This document shows, piece by piece, positions 52,195 through 61,293 of a stretch of DNA of 64,000 bases. The stretch's first letter is position 1; the number at the start of each line of letters is the position of its first letter. The stretch comes from Anabaena sp. UHCC 0204 (GTDB lineage Bacteria; Cyanobacteriota; Cyanobacteriia; Cyanobacteriales; Nostocaceae), in contig NZ_VIKW01000023.1 in the NCBI RefSeq assembly GCF_009711975.1, forward strand, positions 17,218 to 81,217, given 5' to 3'. The translations under genes and the position numbers were made by a program. Below the pieces are notes generated by a model that saw only the letters and a list, made by a program, of their open reading frames with translations, did not search any database and was not told the DNA's origin.

Positions 52195-52452
52195 CTATAA
52201 ATTATCTAACCAATTTCGTAAATCTTCTACAGTAGAGAAATCAAATGTTGCTTCTGCTAAACGTTCAACAACATTTAAATTTAAACTTATAATTTGAGTT
52301 TCTAATTCAGCATCAATTGTTCCCAGCTTCTTTTTAATTAGATGCACAATTAATTTTTTTTCTCTCTCAATACCTCTATTAATTCCTAGTTCAAATCCTT
52401 GTCTACGACCTTGTTCTATCCCTTCTTCCATCCAATTGGTAACTATGTGCAT
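52195..52452 (-). CDS. DUF4351-type C-terminal fragment of an Rpn-like nuclease
   Basis: 85 residues. EEGIEQGRRQGFELGINRGI is the repeated charged linker, and LGTIDAELETQIISLNLNVV with ERLAEATFDFSTVEDLRNWL is the DUF4351 end of Rpn/PD-(D/E)XK transposase-like proteins. The nuclease domain itself is missing upstream; the DNA before the ATG is AT-rich with a piece of the dispersed repeat at ~52488. It may be a leftover of a longer gene, but Met start and length would also allow a small stand-alone protein. Confidence 0.6.
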   Translation of the reverse strand: MHIVTNWMEEGIEQGRRQGFELGINRGIEREKKLIVHLIKKKLGTIDAELETQIISLNLNVVERLAEATFDFSTVEDLRNWLDNL

Positions 52453-52639
52453 AACTTCCTCTTTTTTATCGTGTATTAATGAATATCTGAATCAGGATGC
52501 TCAAACTTATTTTGAAAATTAAAGTCCTTTAATCATGCAAATTGTTTAACCAAATTTTGATGATTTAAAAAATCTCACCAATTTAGTTGATTTAGTTGTA
52601 CTCCTTGATATTAAATTTTAGCACTTCACAATATACATT

Positions 52640-53074
52640 CTATTTTGCAGTGATTTGTAATTCAATTCGTTGTCCGAGTACAGCTAGAGTCCGTTCCATT
52701 GTAGATAATTTGGTTGTATGGTGGGGATCTAGGATACGTCTTACTTCCTTTTCGTGGATATTGAGAGTAGACGCAAGCTGGACTTTGCTAATACCTTTTT
52801 CACGCATTGCTAGATATAGTGCGGCTTTTATTGCTGTCTGCGCTGGTACTGCTACTAAATATTCTTGATTTTTGGCTTGTGATGGTTGCGGGATTTCTAG
52901 CTTATCATCAATCCGAAGAGCGATCGCTTCTTCTAAACAATCCGCAGCTTCATTGAGTGCTTCTTCCAAGGAATTACCTTGAGTAATCGCTTCTGGTAAA
53001 TCAGGAAATGTCACCACAAATCCACCATCTTTTTCATCAGCAGTTAGCATAGCTGGATATACAAATTGAGTCAT
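52640..53074 (-). CDS. HicB-like antitoxin with C-terminal helix-turn-helix
   Basis: About 144 residues from MTQFVYPAMLTADEKDGGFV (53074). The N-terminal HicB fold reads VTFPDLPEAITQGNSLEEAL and EAADCLEEAIALRIDD. The C-terminal HTH reads REKGISKVQLASTLNIHEKE and TMERTLAVLGQRIELQ (Xre type). Two-domain HicB proteins both inhibit HicA and repress the operon. No HicA is visible on either side, so it may work alone or with a distant toxin. Further in-frame starts exist at 53098 and 53113. Confidence 0.8.
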   Translation of the reverse strand: MTQFVYPAMLTADEKDGGFVVTFPDLPEAITQGNSLEEALNEAADCLEEAIALRIDDKLEIPQPSQAKNQEYLVAVPAQTAIKAALYLAMREKGISKVQLASTLNIHEKEVRRILDPHHTTKLSTMERTLAVLGQRIELQITAK

Positions 53075-53149
53075 AATAATCCCAGTGTTAAATTTCATGA
53101 TCTTCAATTCCAAGCTGATTTAACATTGCTTTGATTGCACTTAACTTGA

Positions 53150-53665
53150 TTAATATTTTTCTAGAGCATATTCTTTCAATCTTTCCCACCCCAAACGTCT
53201 AGCAGCCAAAAGTGAGATAGTTTTACCATTTCGGAACATTACATATTCATAACCTTTATCATCAGAGTTTACATCAGCAATAATTTGATTTCTGACATCA
53301 AATCCCCATACTTTACCTGCTTCTTCCCAAAATATATTACAGGGATTTTTAAAATTGGGATTGTCTAGGTATGAATCCTTCCAATAGCGAGAATCCCAAC
53401 CCTCATTCATCGCTTGAATTATACAAGCATTACGGTAAAAAGGTCTAGAGTATTCTTTTAACCAGTACCAATACGCTAGAGTTGCACGTATAGCATCTTC
53501 AAAACCTTCAATACGGTTCAGAAGAGCTTCTTGAACATCCTCTTGATAAAAATCTACACCTATATGAGCCAAGGCATACTTGTACTTGCTAAAAATATCG
53601 TCTCTAGCTACCAGTTCTTCAGATTCACATAGATAAGCTTCATTAAATGACTTTAAGCAAAGCAT
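53150..53665 (-). CDS. Hypothetical protein, unrecognised
   Basis: 171 residues of soluble mixed alpha/beta type rich in Trp and Tyr: FSKYKYALAHIGVDFYQEDV, ATLAYWYWLKEYSRPFYRNA, NPCNIFWEEAGKVWGFD, and ISLLAARRLGWERLKEYALE. There is no signal peptide, membrane helix or catalytic motif I can name. It stands 36-75 bp upstream of the HicB-HTH gene on the same strand, and might be an atypical partner, but this is only position. A complete ATG-to-TAA frame with normal cyanobacterial codon use supports coding. Confidence 0.6.
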   Translation of the reverse strand: MLCLKSFNEAYLCESEELVARDDIFSKYKYALAHIGVDFYQEDVQEALLNRIEGFEDAIRATLAYWYWLKEYSRPFYRNACIIQAMNEGWDSRYWKDSYLDNPNFKNPCNIFWEEAGKVWGFDVRNQIIADVNSDDKGYEYVMFRNGKTISLLAARRLGWERLKEYALEKY

Positions 53666-53817
53666 TGAGAAAATTTATGATATAGGTTAAATGATACTGT
53701 CAAGCATCCGTTTACAAATGGATTCTACTAAAAAAGAGTATGTATCAATAAAAAACAATCATTTAATCTAACGTGAGTAGTATATACTAAGTACAAGCCG
53801 TAATTATCAATAAAATT

Positions 53818-54069
53818 ATGAATAAAAGTAAAAAAGTTCCCCTATTTATTAAAAGCCAGATATTACCAACTGTTAGTTATGTTTGGATTGGGGGGAAAAA
53901 CCCTGACTTAAATCAACCTTATTGGAGGATTGACATAGATTCCAATCCTTATAGTATTTACTGTGAACATATGGATCAATTTGCCAGGTCTGATCATCAG
54001 GGCTTTACTTATAATGAAGCAGAAGAATGGTTATCAGAAACTCTAATCAAACTTGGCTTAAATAAATAA
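53818..54069 (+). CDS. Hypothetical small protein
   Basis: 83 residues: KSKKVPLFIKSQILPTVSYVW, then NQPYWRIDIDSNPYSIYCEH and EEWLSETLIKLGLNK. It is not recognised; the aromatic-rich small alpha/beta pattern recalls other accessory-region proteins. It diverges from the 53150 gene, with a 152-bp AT-rich gap between them. There is no clear ribosome-binding site. Coding is likely but not proven. Confidence 0.5.
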   Translation: MNKSKKVPLFIKSQILPTVSYVWIGGKNPDLNQPYWRIDIDSNPYSIYCEHMDQFARSDHQGFTYNEAEEWLSETLIKLGLNK

Positions 54070-54114
54070 GCTCTCTAATTACTGGGTTTTTCCTATATTT
54101 ATACACACCATGAA

Positions 54115-55113
54115 TTAATCTCTTTCTTCTTGTTTAAGATTTTCTAACGTCGGTTGTAGCACCACCAAATGTAAATTATATCTAGTATCTGCTTGCAAAT
54201 AACGTTGTTGTAGTGGTTGCCATTCTTGCCACAATTGATAACGATTTGCGGCTAATAGCGTCGTTAAACCAGGTAATTGAGTCTCCAGTTCTGATTTGAA
54301 GATATTTTCTAACCACTCATGTAAAACCATATTATCTTGAATCATGCCCAAGATTTCTTGGATAGTTTTGATATCATGAAGATGTGCGGTGAAAGATTCA
54401 CTATATAATTCAGTAAATAACTCCATTTGGTAACGGATACGTTTGGCTTGTTTTCGCAAATCATGGAGGGTTTTACCTTCTGTTTTCAGACTTTCTTCTA
54501 ATTGGTTGGGTGTCCATTTTGTTTGCACTACTATTTCTGATTCAACAATTTTAGTCCCAATTAACCATCCTGGATGTAAGCAAAATTCACTAACTTCTGG
54601 TGAGAGTAAATCTGGTAATATGTGCTGAATTGGTATGGATGAAAAACATTGATAACTGGGATTTTTCAACCAATCTTCACATTCATTCTTGAAAGATTTA
54701 TAAGTTTCATCTTTAAATATTTTTTGAACATGAGAAAAAGCAACTTTTCTTTGCTTATCCAATTCTGTAAAAGCCGTTTTTAATGATTCTTGCTCTTTTT
54801 CAACTAAATGCGGGTTGTAATTTTTTTTCAGAATTTCTTCAAGTACATCTAAATCTCTCAGACTACCTAAAATCCGGGCAATTTTACCAATATTTTTATC
54901 ACTTGCTGATTTTGGTAAATTTAAATATTTGTCAAACCTACTGACAGCAGTTCGTAACCGACGCATTCCCACTCGCATTTGGTGTACTGCTTCTGGATCT
55001 TCATCTTTTTTGACTGCTTTTTCCCATTTTATGGTTTTTGTAAAATGCTTTTCAATGGCTTGGTATGCAGTCTCACCTAGTGTTTTGCTTGGGGTTTCCG
55101 AAGATATTTTCAT
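54115..55113 (-). CDS. CHAD domain protein
   Basis: 332 residues, helical, with the Conserved Histidine Alpha-helical Domain. Motifs include DPEAVHQMRVGMRRLRTAVS near residue 45 and LHDLRKQAKRIRYQMELFTE near residue 225, where the His and Arg/Lys face a basic cavity. CHAD domains bind polyphosphate and often sit on polyP granules. There is no fused CYTH/triphosphatase domain. It is monocistronic; a 175-bp AT-rich gap precedes it. Confidence 0.88.
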   Translation of the reverse strand: MKISSETPSKTLGETAYQAIEKHFTKTIKWEKAVKKDEDPEAVHQMRVGMRRLRTAVSRFDKYLNLPKSASDKNIGKIARILGSLRDLDVLEEILKKNYNPHLVEKEQESLKTAFTELDKQRKVAFSHVQKIFKDETYKSFKNECEDWLKNPSYQCFSSIPIQHILPDLLSPEVSEFCLHPGWLIGTKIVESEIVVQTKWTPNQLEESLKTEGKTLHDLRKQAKRIRYQMELFTELYSESFTAHLHDIKTIQEILGMIQDNMVLHEWLENIFKSELETQLPGLTTLLAANRYQLWQEWQPLQQRYLQADTRYNLHLVVLQPTLENLKQEERD

Positions 55114-55288
55114 AATAAATAAAGTATTTAGCGATATTATTCAGTTTTTGCATCATATCACTAGAGAAAAAATAGTCTGTATTCCTATATAGTTTCTTAA
55201 AAAAATAGAAAAATAATCTTCTATCTTCACAAATCTCATCGTAGAAATTGGATATTTAACCTATTGTTAACTAATTATTAATCTCTAT

Positions 55289-55693
55289 TTAAAGATTAGT
55301 AGAAATAGCTTGTACAGGGCAGGTAGGAATACATTGTTCACAAACAATACAACGCGATCGCACAAAGGTGAGTTTATACGTCTCTGGATTAATAGCTAGG
55401 GCTTCAGTGGGACAAACCCCCGTACATAAACCACAGTGAACGCATACATCTTCATCAATTAAAATTTCACCTAAACCCAGGGAAACATGAATATGTTGCG
55501 ATCGCATCCATTCAATTGCTGCATCTAATTGATCAATATCTCCCAATAGTTCCACTACCAGTTTACCAATTTGATTGGGGGCCACTTGAGCGCGGATAAT
55601 ATTTGCAGCCACATTAAAATCTTTTGCCAGTCGGTAGGTAATTGGCATTTGAATCGCCCGTTTCGGAAAAGTCAGAGTAACTCTTTTTTTCAT
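55289..55693 (-). CDS. NIL domain-2x[4Fe-4S] ferredoxin
   Basis: 134 residues. Residues ~1-75 are an NIL/ACT-like domain (KRVTLTFPKRAIQMPITYRLA, VNIIRAQ-type strand VAANIIRAQVAPNQIG). Residues ~78-134 carry two cluster motifs, CVHCGLCTGVCP and CIVCEQCIPTCP. NIL-ferredoxins in cyanobacteria occur with sulfur and methionine metabolism; homologues are proposed electron carriers for homocysteine formation, but nothing nearby shows this. Divergent from the thioredoxin-like gene with ~60 bp between. Confidence 0.9.
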   Translation of the reverse strand: MKKRVTLTFPKRAIQMPITYRLAKDFNVAANIIRAQVAPNQIGKLVVELLGDIDQLDAAIEWMRSQHIHVSLGLGEILIDEDVCVHCGLCTGVCPTEALAINPETYKLTFVRSRCIVCEQCIPTCPVQAISTNL

Positions 55694-55753
55694 AATGTGG
55701 AAAAACTGTAAACTAGATGATGAACCAGCTTAATAAATTTTAATAAATTGATT

Positions 55754-56320
55754 ATGAGTACCGAAGCACCTGTAAATTCTAGTAATCGCATCAAAAACTT
55801 CTTAATTGCTATTGTGGCGATCGCTTTGGGAGTTGCCCTCTTTTTAGGACTTAAAACTGATTCTACCTCAGTTTCCCTCGCCGAATTAGATGAATCTTCT
55901 ATACCCTTAGAAGTGGCTGTCAGTAATGGGAAACCTTCTCTGGTGGAGTTTTACGCCAATTGGTGTACAGTTTGTCAAAAAATGAGTCCTGATATGGCCA
56001 AACTCAGAGAACAGTATGACAACAACCTGAATTTTGTCATGTTGAATGTTGATAATACCAAATGGTTGCCAGAAATGCTCAAATATCGAGTAGATGGGAT
56101 TCCCCACTTTGTATTTTTGGGTAAACAAGGGGAAACTATAGCCGAAACCATTGGTGATATCCCCCGCACTATTATGGCTAGTAACTTAGAAGCCTTAATT
56201 GCCGGTTCTCCACTTCCCCACATTCAAAGTAATGGCAAAACTTCCCAATTTTCCGCACCAGTAGCCACAGATAGTAATCAAGATGATCCTCGCAGTCACG
56301 GTAGCCAAGTTGTAAATTAG
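55754..56320 (+). CDS. Membrane-anchored thioredoxin-like protein (TxlA/HCF164 type)
   Basis: 188 residues. One N-terminal membrane helix (FLIAIVAIALGVALFLGL) and a thioredoxin fold with the active site FYANWCTVCQKM (WCxxC, residues ~74-78), the cis-Pro in VDGIPHFVFL, and a polar tail. HCF164/TxlA proteins reduce targets on the lumenal or periplasmic side and support cytochrome b6f assembly. The ATG at 55754 is preferred over a TTG six bases upstream. Divergent from the NIL-ferredoxin, so the two redox genes may share a regulatory region. Confidence 0.87.
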   Translation: MSTEAPVNSSNRIKNFLIAIVAIALGVALFLGLKTDSTSVSLAELDESSIPLEVAVSNGKPSLVEFYANWCTVCQKMSPDMAKLREQYDNNLNFVMLNVDNTKWLPEMLKYRVDGIPHFVFLGKQGETIAETIGDIPRTIMASNLEALIAGSPLPHIQSNGKTSQFSAPVATDSNQDDPRSHGSQVVN

Positions 56321-56428
56321 CTAAAAAAACATAAGATCCAGATCCCTACCTTCTTTAAAAAGTAGGGAATCTATATCCTTATTTTGACAATTTGATTCAA
56401 TAGTGATGAAAGCGATTTAATGGCTCGA

Positions 56429-56893
56429 TTATTTTTTCTCAGCGCAACCTGTTCTTACTGTTTTACCCAAAATTAAAGTTGCTGTATATGGATATTTTTT
56501 ATCTGACATAGTATCACTACAAAAGCCATTAGCCTTATGAATAATCAGCAGATTATCGGCTCTACCACGTAAACGATAAACCCTAACCACATCTAGAGGT
56601 CTTCCGTCTGCGGCTTGAGGATTTACATAAGGAAAAGTTTGTTTTTTTATCCCATCTCCTAGCCAAGAATAGACAATACCTTTTTGGCTAATATTTATAT
56701 TCCAAAATGGCTCATTACCTACTACGTTAAATTCTTCAACTCGGTTGCTGGCAATATGATTTTGTGCCAATTTAAGTGTAGCAATTGCCGTGGAATTAGC
56801 AGTAACTAGACTTATGGGTATATTGACTAATCCAATACACAATAGCTTTACACACAAATGCTTATTCATAAATCCCATCATGCAAATAATCAT
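56429..56893 (-). CDS. COG3650-type exported protein
   Basis: 154 residues. A hydrophobic N-terminal stretch (LLCIGLVNIPISLVTANSTA) looks like a signal peptide. The mature domain has VVGNEPFWNINISQKGIVYS, then RLRGRADNLLIIHKANGFCSD and SDKKYPYTATLILGKTVRTGCA, the two-Cys pattern of COG3650 proteins. These are periplasmic or lipid-anchored proteins of unknown function. A ~200-bp AT-rich gap separates it from dapL, which is on the other strand. Confidence 0.8.
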   Translation of the reverse strand: MIICMMGFMNKHLCVKLLCIGLVNIPISLVTANSTAIATLKLAQNHIASNRVEEFNVVGNEPFWNINISQKGIVYSWLGDGIKKQTFPYVNPQAADGRPLDVVRVYRLRGRADNLLIIHKANGFCSDTMSDKKYPYTATLILGKTVRTGCAEKK

Positions 56894-57117
56894 TAATTAT
56901 AAAATAATAAAATTAGACTACTAATATAGATGATACATTTTTATATAATTCATGGTTTAGTAGCTTTATTAATTATATTCATCTAGCTTTTCTCGAATAT
57001 AGGAATTTTCCCATGTAATTATAAATCAATTCGCTAAAAAATTGCCTTTAAACTTGTTCTATCAGACGTTCTTCAAAGTAAGATGGTGTATCATTGTCTT
57101 TTTTCTCAAAATTTACT

Positions 57118-58353
57118 ATGGCTACGATTAACGACAACTACCTGAAACTCAAAGCTGGCTATCTGTTTCCAGAAATTGCGCGACGGGTAAATGCTTTTGC
57201 ACAAGCTAACCCAGATGCGAAAATCATTCGGTTGGGGATTGGTGATGTCACCGAACCCTTACCAGAAGCTTGTCGTACAGCGATGATTAAAGCTGTAGAA
57301 GATATGGGCGATCGCTCATCTTTTAAAGGATATGGACCAGAACAAGGTTATGCTTGGTTAAGGGAGAAAATCGCCACCCACGACTTCCAAGCACGGGGAG
57401 CAGCCATAGAAGCTGATGAAATCTTCATTTCCGACGGTTCTAAATGCGATTCCGGCAACATTCTCGATATTTTTGGCAAAAATAACATCATCGCCGTTAC
57501 AGACCCAGTATACCCCGTTTACGTAGATACCAACGTTATGGCGGGTAACACGGGAGATGCTAACGAAAAAGGCGAATATGGTGGTTTAGTTTATTTACCT
57601 GTTACTGCTGAAAATAACTTTACTGCGGAAATTCCTAGCCAAAAAGTTGATTTAATTTATCTTTGTTTTCCTAATAATCCCACAGGTGCAACTGCAACGA
57701 AAGAACATTTGCAAGCATGGGTAAATTATGCCAAAGCTAACGGTTCAATTATCTTCTTTGATGCCGCTTACGAAGCATTTATTACTGATCCTAGTTTACC
57801 GCATTCTATTTTTGAAATAGAAGGTGCGAGAGATTGTGCCATTGAATTCCGTTCTTTCTCCAAAAATGCCGGGTTTACTGGAACTCGTTGCGCTTTAACT
57901 GTTGTTCCCAAAACCCTCACAGCTAAAGCCGCTGATGGTTCTAATGTCGAACTTTGGAAACTATGGAATCGTCGTCAGTCTACCAAATTTAACGGCGTTT
58001 CTTACATTATTCAAAGAGGTGCAGAAGCGGTTTATTCAGAAGCAGGACAATCACAAATTAAAGCTTTGGTAAGTTTCTATTTAGATAATGCCAAAATCAT
58101 CCGCGAAGAACTAACAAAGGCTGGATTAAAGGTTTATGGTGGCGTAAATGCACCTTATGTATGGGTACAAACTCCCCATGGTTTATCCAGTTGGGAATTT
58201 TTCGATAAGTTGTTAGAAACTGTGAATGTTGTGGGAACTCCCGGTTCTGGTTTTGGGGCTGCGGGTGAAGGTTATTTCCGCATTTCTGCGTTTAATAGTC
58301 GGGAAAATGTTGAAGAAGCTATGAAGCGGATTACCGCTAAGTTTAAGGTGTAA
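57118..58353 (+). CDS. dapL: LL-diaminopimelate aminotransferase
   Basis: 411 residues, a fold-type I PLP enzyme. It starts [20 protein letters not shown]. Blocks: [72 protein letters not shown] and the PLP-lysine block [21 protein letters not shown]. It converts tetrahydrodipicolinate directly to LL-diaminopimelate for lysine and peptidoglycan, the route used by cyanobacteria and plants. The ATG at 57118 is preferred over upstream codons from 57094. A hairpin follows 20 bp after the stop. Confidence 0.95.
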   Translation: MATINDNYLKLKAGYLFPEIARRVNAFAQANPDAKIIRLGIGDVTEPLPEACRTAMIKAVEDMGDRSSFKGYGPEQGYAWLREKIATHDFQARGAAIEADEIFISDGSKCDSGNILDIFGKNNIIAVTDPVYPVYVDTNVMAGNTGDANEKGEYGGLVYLPVTAENNFTAEIPSQKVDLIYLCFPNNPTGATATKEHLQAWVNYAKANGSIIFFDAAYEAFITDPSLPHSIFEIEGARDCAIEFRSFSKNAGFTGTRCALTVVPKTLTAKAADGSNVELWKLWNRRQSTKFNGVSYIIQRGAEAVYSEAGQSQIKALVSFYLDNAKIIREELTKAGLKVYGGVNAPYVWVQTPHGLSSWEFFDKLLETVNVVGTPGSGFGAAGEGYFRISAFNSRENVEEAMKRITAKFKV

Positions 58354-58372
58354 TTCTAGTTTAATAATTTGC

Positions 58373-58389
58373 GGTGGGTAATGCCCACC
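58373..58389 (+). terminator. Hairpin after dapL
   Basis: GGTGGG-TAATG-CCCACC, a six-bp GC stem 20 bp after the dapL stop. No T-run follows, so termination strength is doubtful. Confidence 0.45.
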
Positions 58390-58658
58390 CTAATTTGCTC
58401 TAATCACAGCAATTTTTTTGATAATTCCCAAATTCTAGGGCAAAATTAATAATAAGTATGAATTTGTCTCACGCAGAGGCGCAAAGAGCAAGAGTTTGAG
58501 AATTGAAATTTTTAACTTTCTTATTATTTATGGCTATCAGAAATGCCATAAGTTTTATTTTTATTTAAAATGTGGAGCGGATACGAAGTATCAGTGTAAG
58601 TAGGTGAACAGAAAAATTTAAAGGTATGTAAAGAAAAGTAAAATCGCTCAAAACTCTC

Positions 58659-58692
58659 TTCCTGTTCCCTGTTCCCTGTTCCCTGTTCCCTT
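58659..58692. repeat. Short tandem heptanucleotide repeats (TTCCCTG)n
   Basis: About four and a half copies of TTCCCTG, ending TTCCCTTGCC, a typical cyanobacterial STRR. It lies in the 379-bp gap 58354-58732, which also has CTCACGCAGAGGCGCAAAGAG near 58468, similar to the 3' end of the gene at 28788. No gene is seen in the gap. Confidence 0.75.
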
Positions 58693-58732
58693 GCCCCAAC
58701 GACAATTTTTAACGCCCACCTACTTAGGTACT

Positions 58733-59977
58733 TCACCAACTACCACCAGCACCACCACCACCGCTACTTCCACCTCCAAAGTCACCGCCATTATAACTGC
58801 TGCTGCCGCTACTTCCACCACCATAACTGCCTCCACCACTATAACTACCTCCGCTACCACCACTACTTGGAGGAGGTAAAGGGGGAATTGTTATCTCACC
58901 TTTTCGGTAATAATCACAACAATGGCATTTCTGGATCATCTGTTGGATTCCCGACTCATGTTGCGTGGCTTTTTTAATAGTTTTTCTAGTGCAAGTAATA
59001 GTAAATTCTTCACAGTGGGAGCATTTTGCAAATCGAGAGAAAGTAGTCTCAAAACCAATTAAATTAAATCCCTTACCATTTGGTACTTGTTCACAATGGA
59101 GACATTCCCAGCCCTCAAATTTGACACTACCTATCTGTTGTGCGACTTTTTGCTGTTTACTGAGATGTGATTCAATTCTGCTTGCGTCTACTTTTCTCAG
59201 TGGCTGTTCACAATCAGCACATAAGAATTTGCATTTTCTCTGAAATAATCTGTAATCTCCTTGTTTTTTAGGCTTAGATCCTTCTTTTTTGAGAAAAATT
59301 TCCGGGGGGAGTTTCTGCTTGCGTATCTGGAAAAAAATAGACCCTGCGAATAGTGTGAATATCCCACCCCCAATTATTCCAGCGAATATTCCCCGTCTGG
59401 AGTTATTAGGGGTAACTTGTGTGGTGTATAAAGTAGCAGATTGAGTAGGATCTGATCCTAAAACTAGTACAAGAGCTTTGCTTCCTGCCAGCGTACCACC
59501 TGCAAAATCGCCGTTTTTAAAATAAGGGATGATTTCGGTTTTGATAATATTGCCGACTTTGGCATCTGGTAAAATGACTTCTATACCATAACCAGTTTCA
59601 ATTTCTACGCGGCGATCGCCTACTGATATCAAGAATAATACGCCATTATCTTGTCCTTTCTTCCCAATTCCCCAATAATTAAACAATTCTGTCGCAAAGC
59701 TTTTTGGTGATGCAGCAGGATTCGTTGTTGGTACAGTTACCACTGCCATTTCTTTGCCTGTTTTTGTCTCCAATTCAGAAATCATCTGATTAATTTGGGC
59801 TTCTGTTTCATTGTTAAGGATATCTGCCATATCAGTTACCCAGCTACCAGACTCTTTGCGAGGATTGGGAACTTCTTCTATGGTTATAGCCAAACCCGAA
59901 ACAGGAAAAAGTAAGATGATAGGGAAAAAGACACTCGCCAAAAAAATACGTTTTGGTGTGAGTAGATCCGATTTCAT
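58733..59977 (-). CDS. TPM domain protein with zinc-ribbon-like region and Gly/Ser-rich tail
   Basis: About 414 residues from MKSDLLTPKRIF (59977). A signal peptide (FLASVFFPIILLFPVSGLA) precedes a TPM_phosphatase domain (~35-170; GSWVTDMADILNNETEAQIN, VTVPTTNPAASPKSFATELF, VGDRRVEIETGYGIE). One membrane helix follows (GIFAGIIGGGIFTLFAGSIF), then Cys pairs (FLCADCEQPL, EGWECLHCEQ, CSHCEEFTITC, QKCHCCDY) suggesting zinc sites, and a long Gly/Ser tail (SSGGSGGSYSGGG). TPM proteins act in photosystem II repair and related processes; the YgcG-like architecture is more general. Confidence 0.88.
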   Translation of the reverse strand: MKSDLLTPKRIFLASVFFPIILLFPVSGLAITIEEVPNPRKESGSWVTDMADILNNETEAQINQMISELETKTGKEMAVVTVPTTNPAASPKSFATELFNYWGIGKKGQDNGVLFLISVGDRRVEIETGYGIEVILPDAKVGNIIKTEIIPYFKNGDFAGGTLAGSKALVLVLGSDPTQSATLYTTQVTPNNSRRGIFAGIIGGGIFTLFAGSIFFQIRKQKLPPEIFLKKEGSKPKKQGDYRLFQRKCKFLCADCEQPLRKVDASRIESHLSKQQKVAQQIGSVKFEGWECLHCEQVPNGKGFNLIGFETTFSRFAKCSHCEEFTITCTRKTIKKATQHESGIQQMIQKCHCCDYYRKGEITIPPLPPPSSGGSGGSYSGGGSYGGGSSGSSSYNGGDFGGGSSGGGGAGGSW

Positions 59978-60053
59978 GGCTGACACCGTAGAACCACATA
60001 GATAGATTAGCACGAAAACAACAGTGTCATTATTTCAATCTAGTGTGGGTAGT

Positions 60054-60896
60054 TCACTTACCTAATTCTTCAATATTTTTCATTGCTTGCTGATATAATT
60101 CCTTATTTCCTTCCTTATCAAAAATAGCTGCTGCTCGTTGCAAATCTTTTAACGCCCCTCTATTATCTCCAATTGCAGCATAAGCATTACCTCGATTGTT
60201 GAAAGCCGGTCCAAAATTTGGATTGAGGCGAATTGCTTCATTATAATCAGAGATTGCTTTTTGCGGTTCTCCACCTGCTGCGTAAGCATTACCCCGATTA
60301 TTATAAGCCACAGCATAGTCCTGATTGATCCGAATCGCTTGAGTATAGTCCTCTAATGCCCCTTTTCTATCACCTTGGTTTGCACGAGCATTACCTCGAT
60401 TATTGTAAACTTCAGCATATTTTGGGGACAGACTAATGGCTTGATCATAATCCGCCAATGCTCTTCTATAATCTCCTGTAGAAGCAAAAGCATTGCCACG
60501 ATTATTGTAGGTTTCTGCATCATTAGGATTTAGACGCAATGCCTGATTATAATCGGCGATCGCTCCTTCTTTATTGCCAGTATCAAAATAAACCAATCCC
60601 CTACTTTTAAATGCTGGTGCAAATTCAGGGTTTAGACTAATTGATTTACTATAAGCAGCAATAGCAGCTTGGGAATTACCTTTAAGATGTTGGGTTTGTC
60701 CCTGAACATAAAATTCCCCGGATTTGGATGTTCTTCCTATTTGTGGATTTGGGGTACGCACTCCTATTTCTGTCACTAATACATCTTGATTATTACTGCA
60801 AGAAATACAAATAACACTGCTGAAAATGGTAAACATAGCTATAGTGAATGCTTTGTTTATCCCTTGTTGATTGTGTGTCAATAACTGCCATTTCAT
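60054..60896 (-). CDS. TPR-repeat lipoprotein
   Basis: 280 residues. Signal segment AFTIAMFTIFSSVICISC with a Cys after ISC gives a lipobox-like end. About six tetratricopeptide repeats follow, each with (A/Y)NNRGNA(Y/F)A and AI.DY..AI.LNP (for example EVYNNRGNARANQGDRKGAL, DYNEAIRLNPNFGPAF). TPR proteins of this kind are scaffolds for protein assembly on the periplasmic side of the membrane. It begins upstream of the TPM gene by 77 bp on the same strand, so the two may form one unit. Confidence 0.88.
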   Translation of the reverse strand: MKWQLLTHNQQGINKAFTIAMFTIFSSVICISCSNNQDVLVTEIGVRTPNPQIGRTSKSGEFYVQGQTQHLKGNSQAAIAAYSKSISLNPEFAPAFKSRGLVYFDTGNKEGAIADYNQALRLNPNDAETYNNRGNAFASTGDYRRALADYDQAISLSPKYAEVYNNRGNARANQGDRKGALEDYTQAIRINQDYAVAYNNRGNAYAAGGEPQKAISDYNEAIRLNPNFGPAFNNRGNAYAAIGDNRGALKDLQRAAAIFDKEGNKELYQQAMKNIEELGK

Positions 60897-61293
60897 AATT
60901 TACTATAAATCGCCATTATACTTGGAGTAAATCATTCACTAAATTGCTTGCTTACTTCTGTAATATTTTAGCTTTTTGATTAATATTCAATTCAAATACC
61001 AAGATTCCCTGACGTTATCTTGAATTAATGAATAATTTTATCCAATTAATTACTGTAATTTACTAAATATTAAAAATATCCCCCTTTATATAGGAAGTCT
61101 AGATGATTTCTGGAAAATGCCTACTAAAATCCGTATATGTTAAAAAATCAAATAGGATTCCTATATCTATAAAATTACTAAAATTTTCAGAAAATTTCTG
61201 TTAATTTTGCTATCAGTTTTATAAAATTTTGAATACCAGCATCACTATAATCAAAAATAATTTACAGATTTGATCAGGATTTATCTTTTACCA
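60897..61293. other. 397-bp gap, no gene seen
   Basis: Very AT-rich with runs such as TATCTATAAAATTACTAAA. It contains TCCCCCTTTATATAGG, similar to the start of the psaB terminator stem. No frame over 40 codons with codon-like usage. Confidence 0.4.

Noticed and set aside
58659..58692. Possible CRISPR
   Set aside because: Units are 7 bp without spacers, so these are short tandem repeats, not an array; no cas gene is nearby.
58691..58879. Thr-rich plus-strand frame
   Set aside because: It is the antisense of the Gly/Ser-rich tail of the TPM protein; the composition comes from GGN/TCN codons read backwards.
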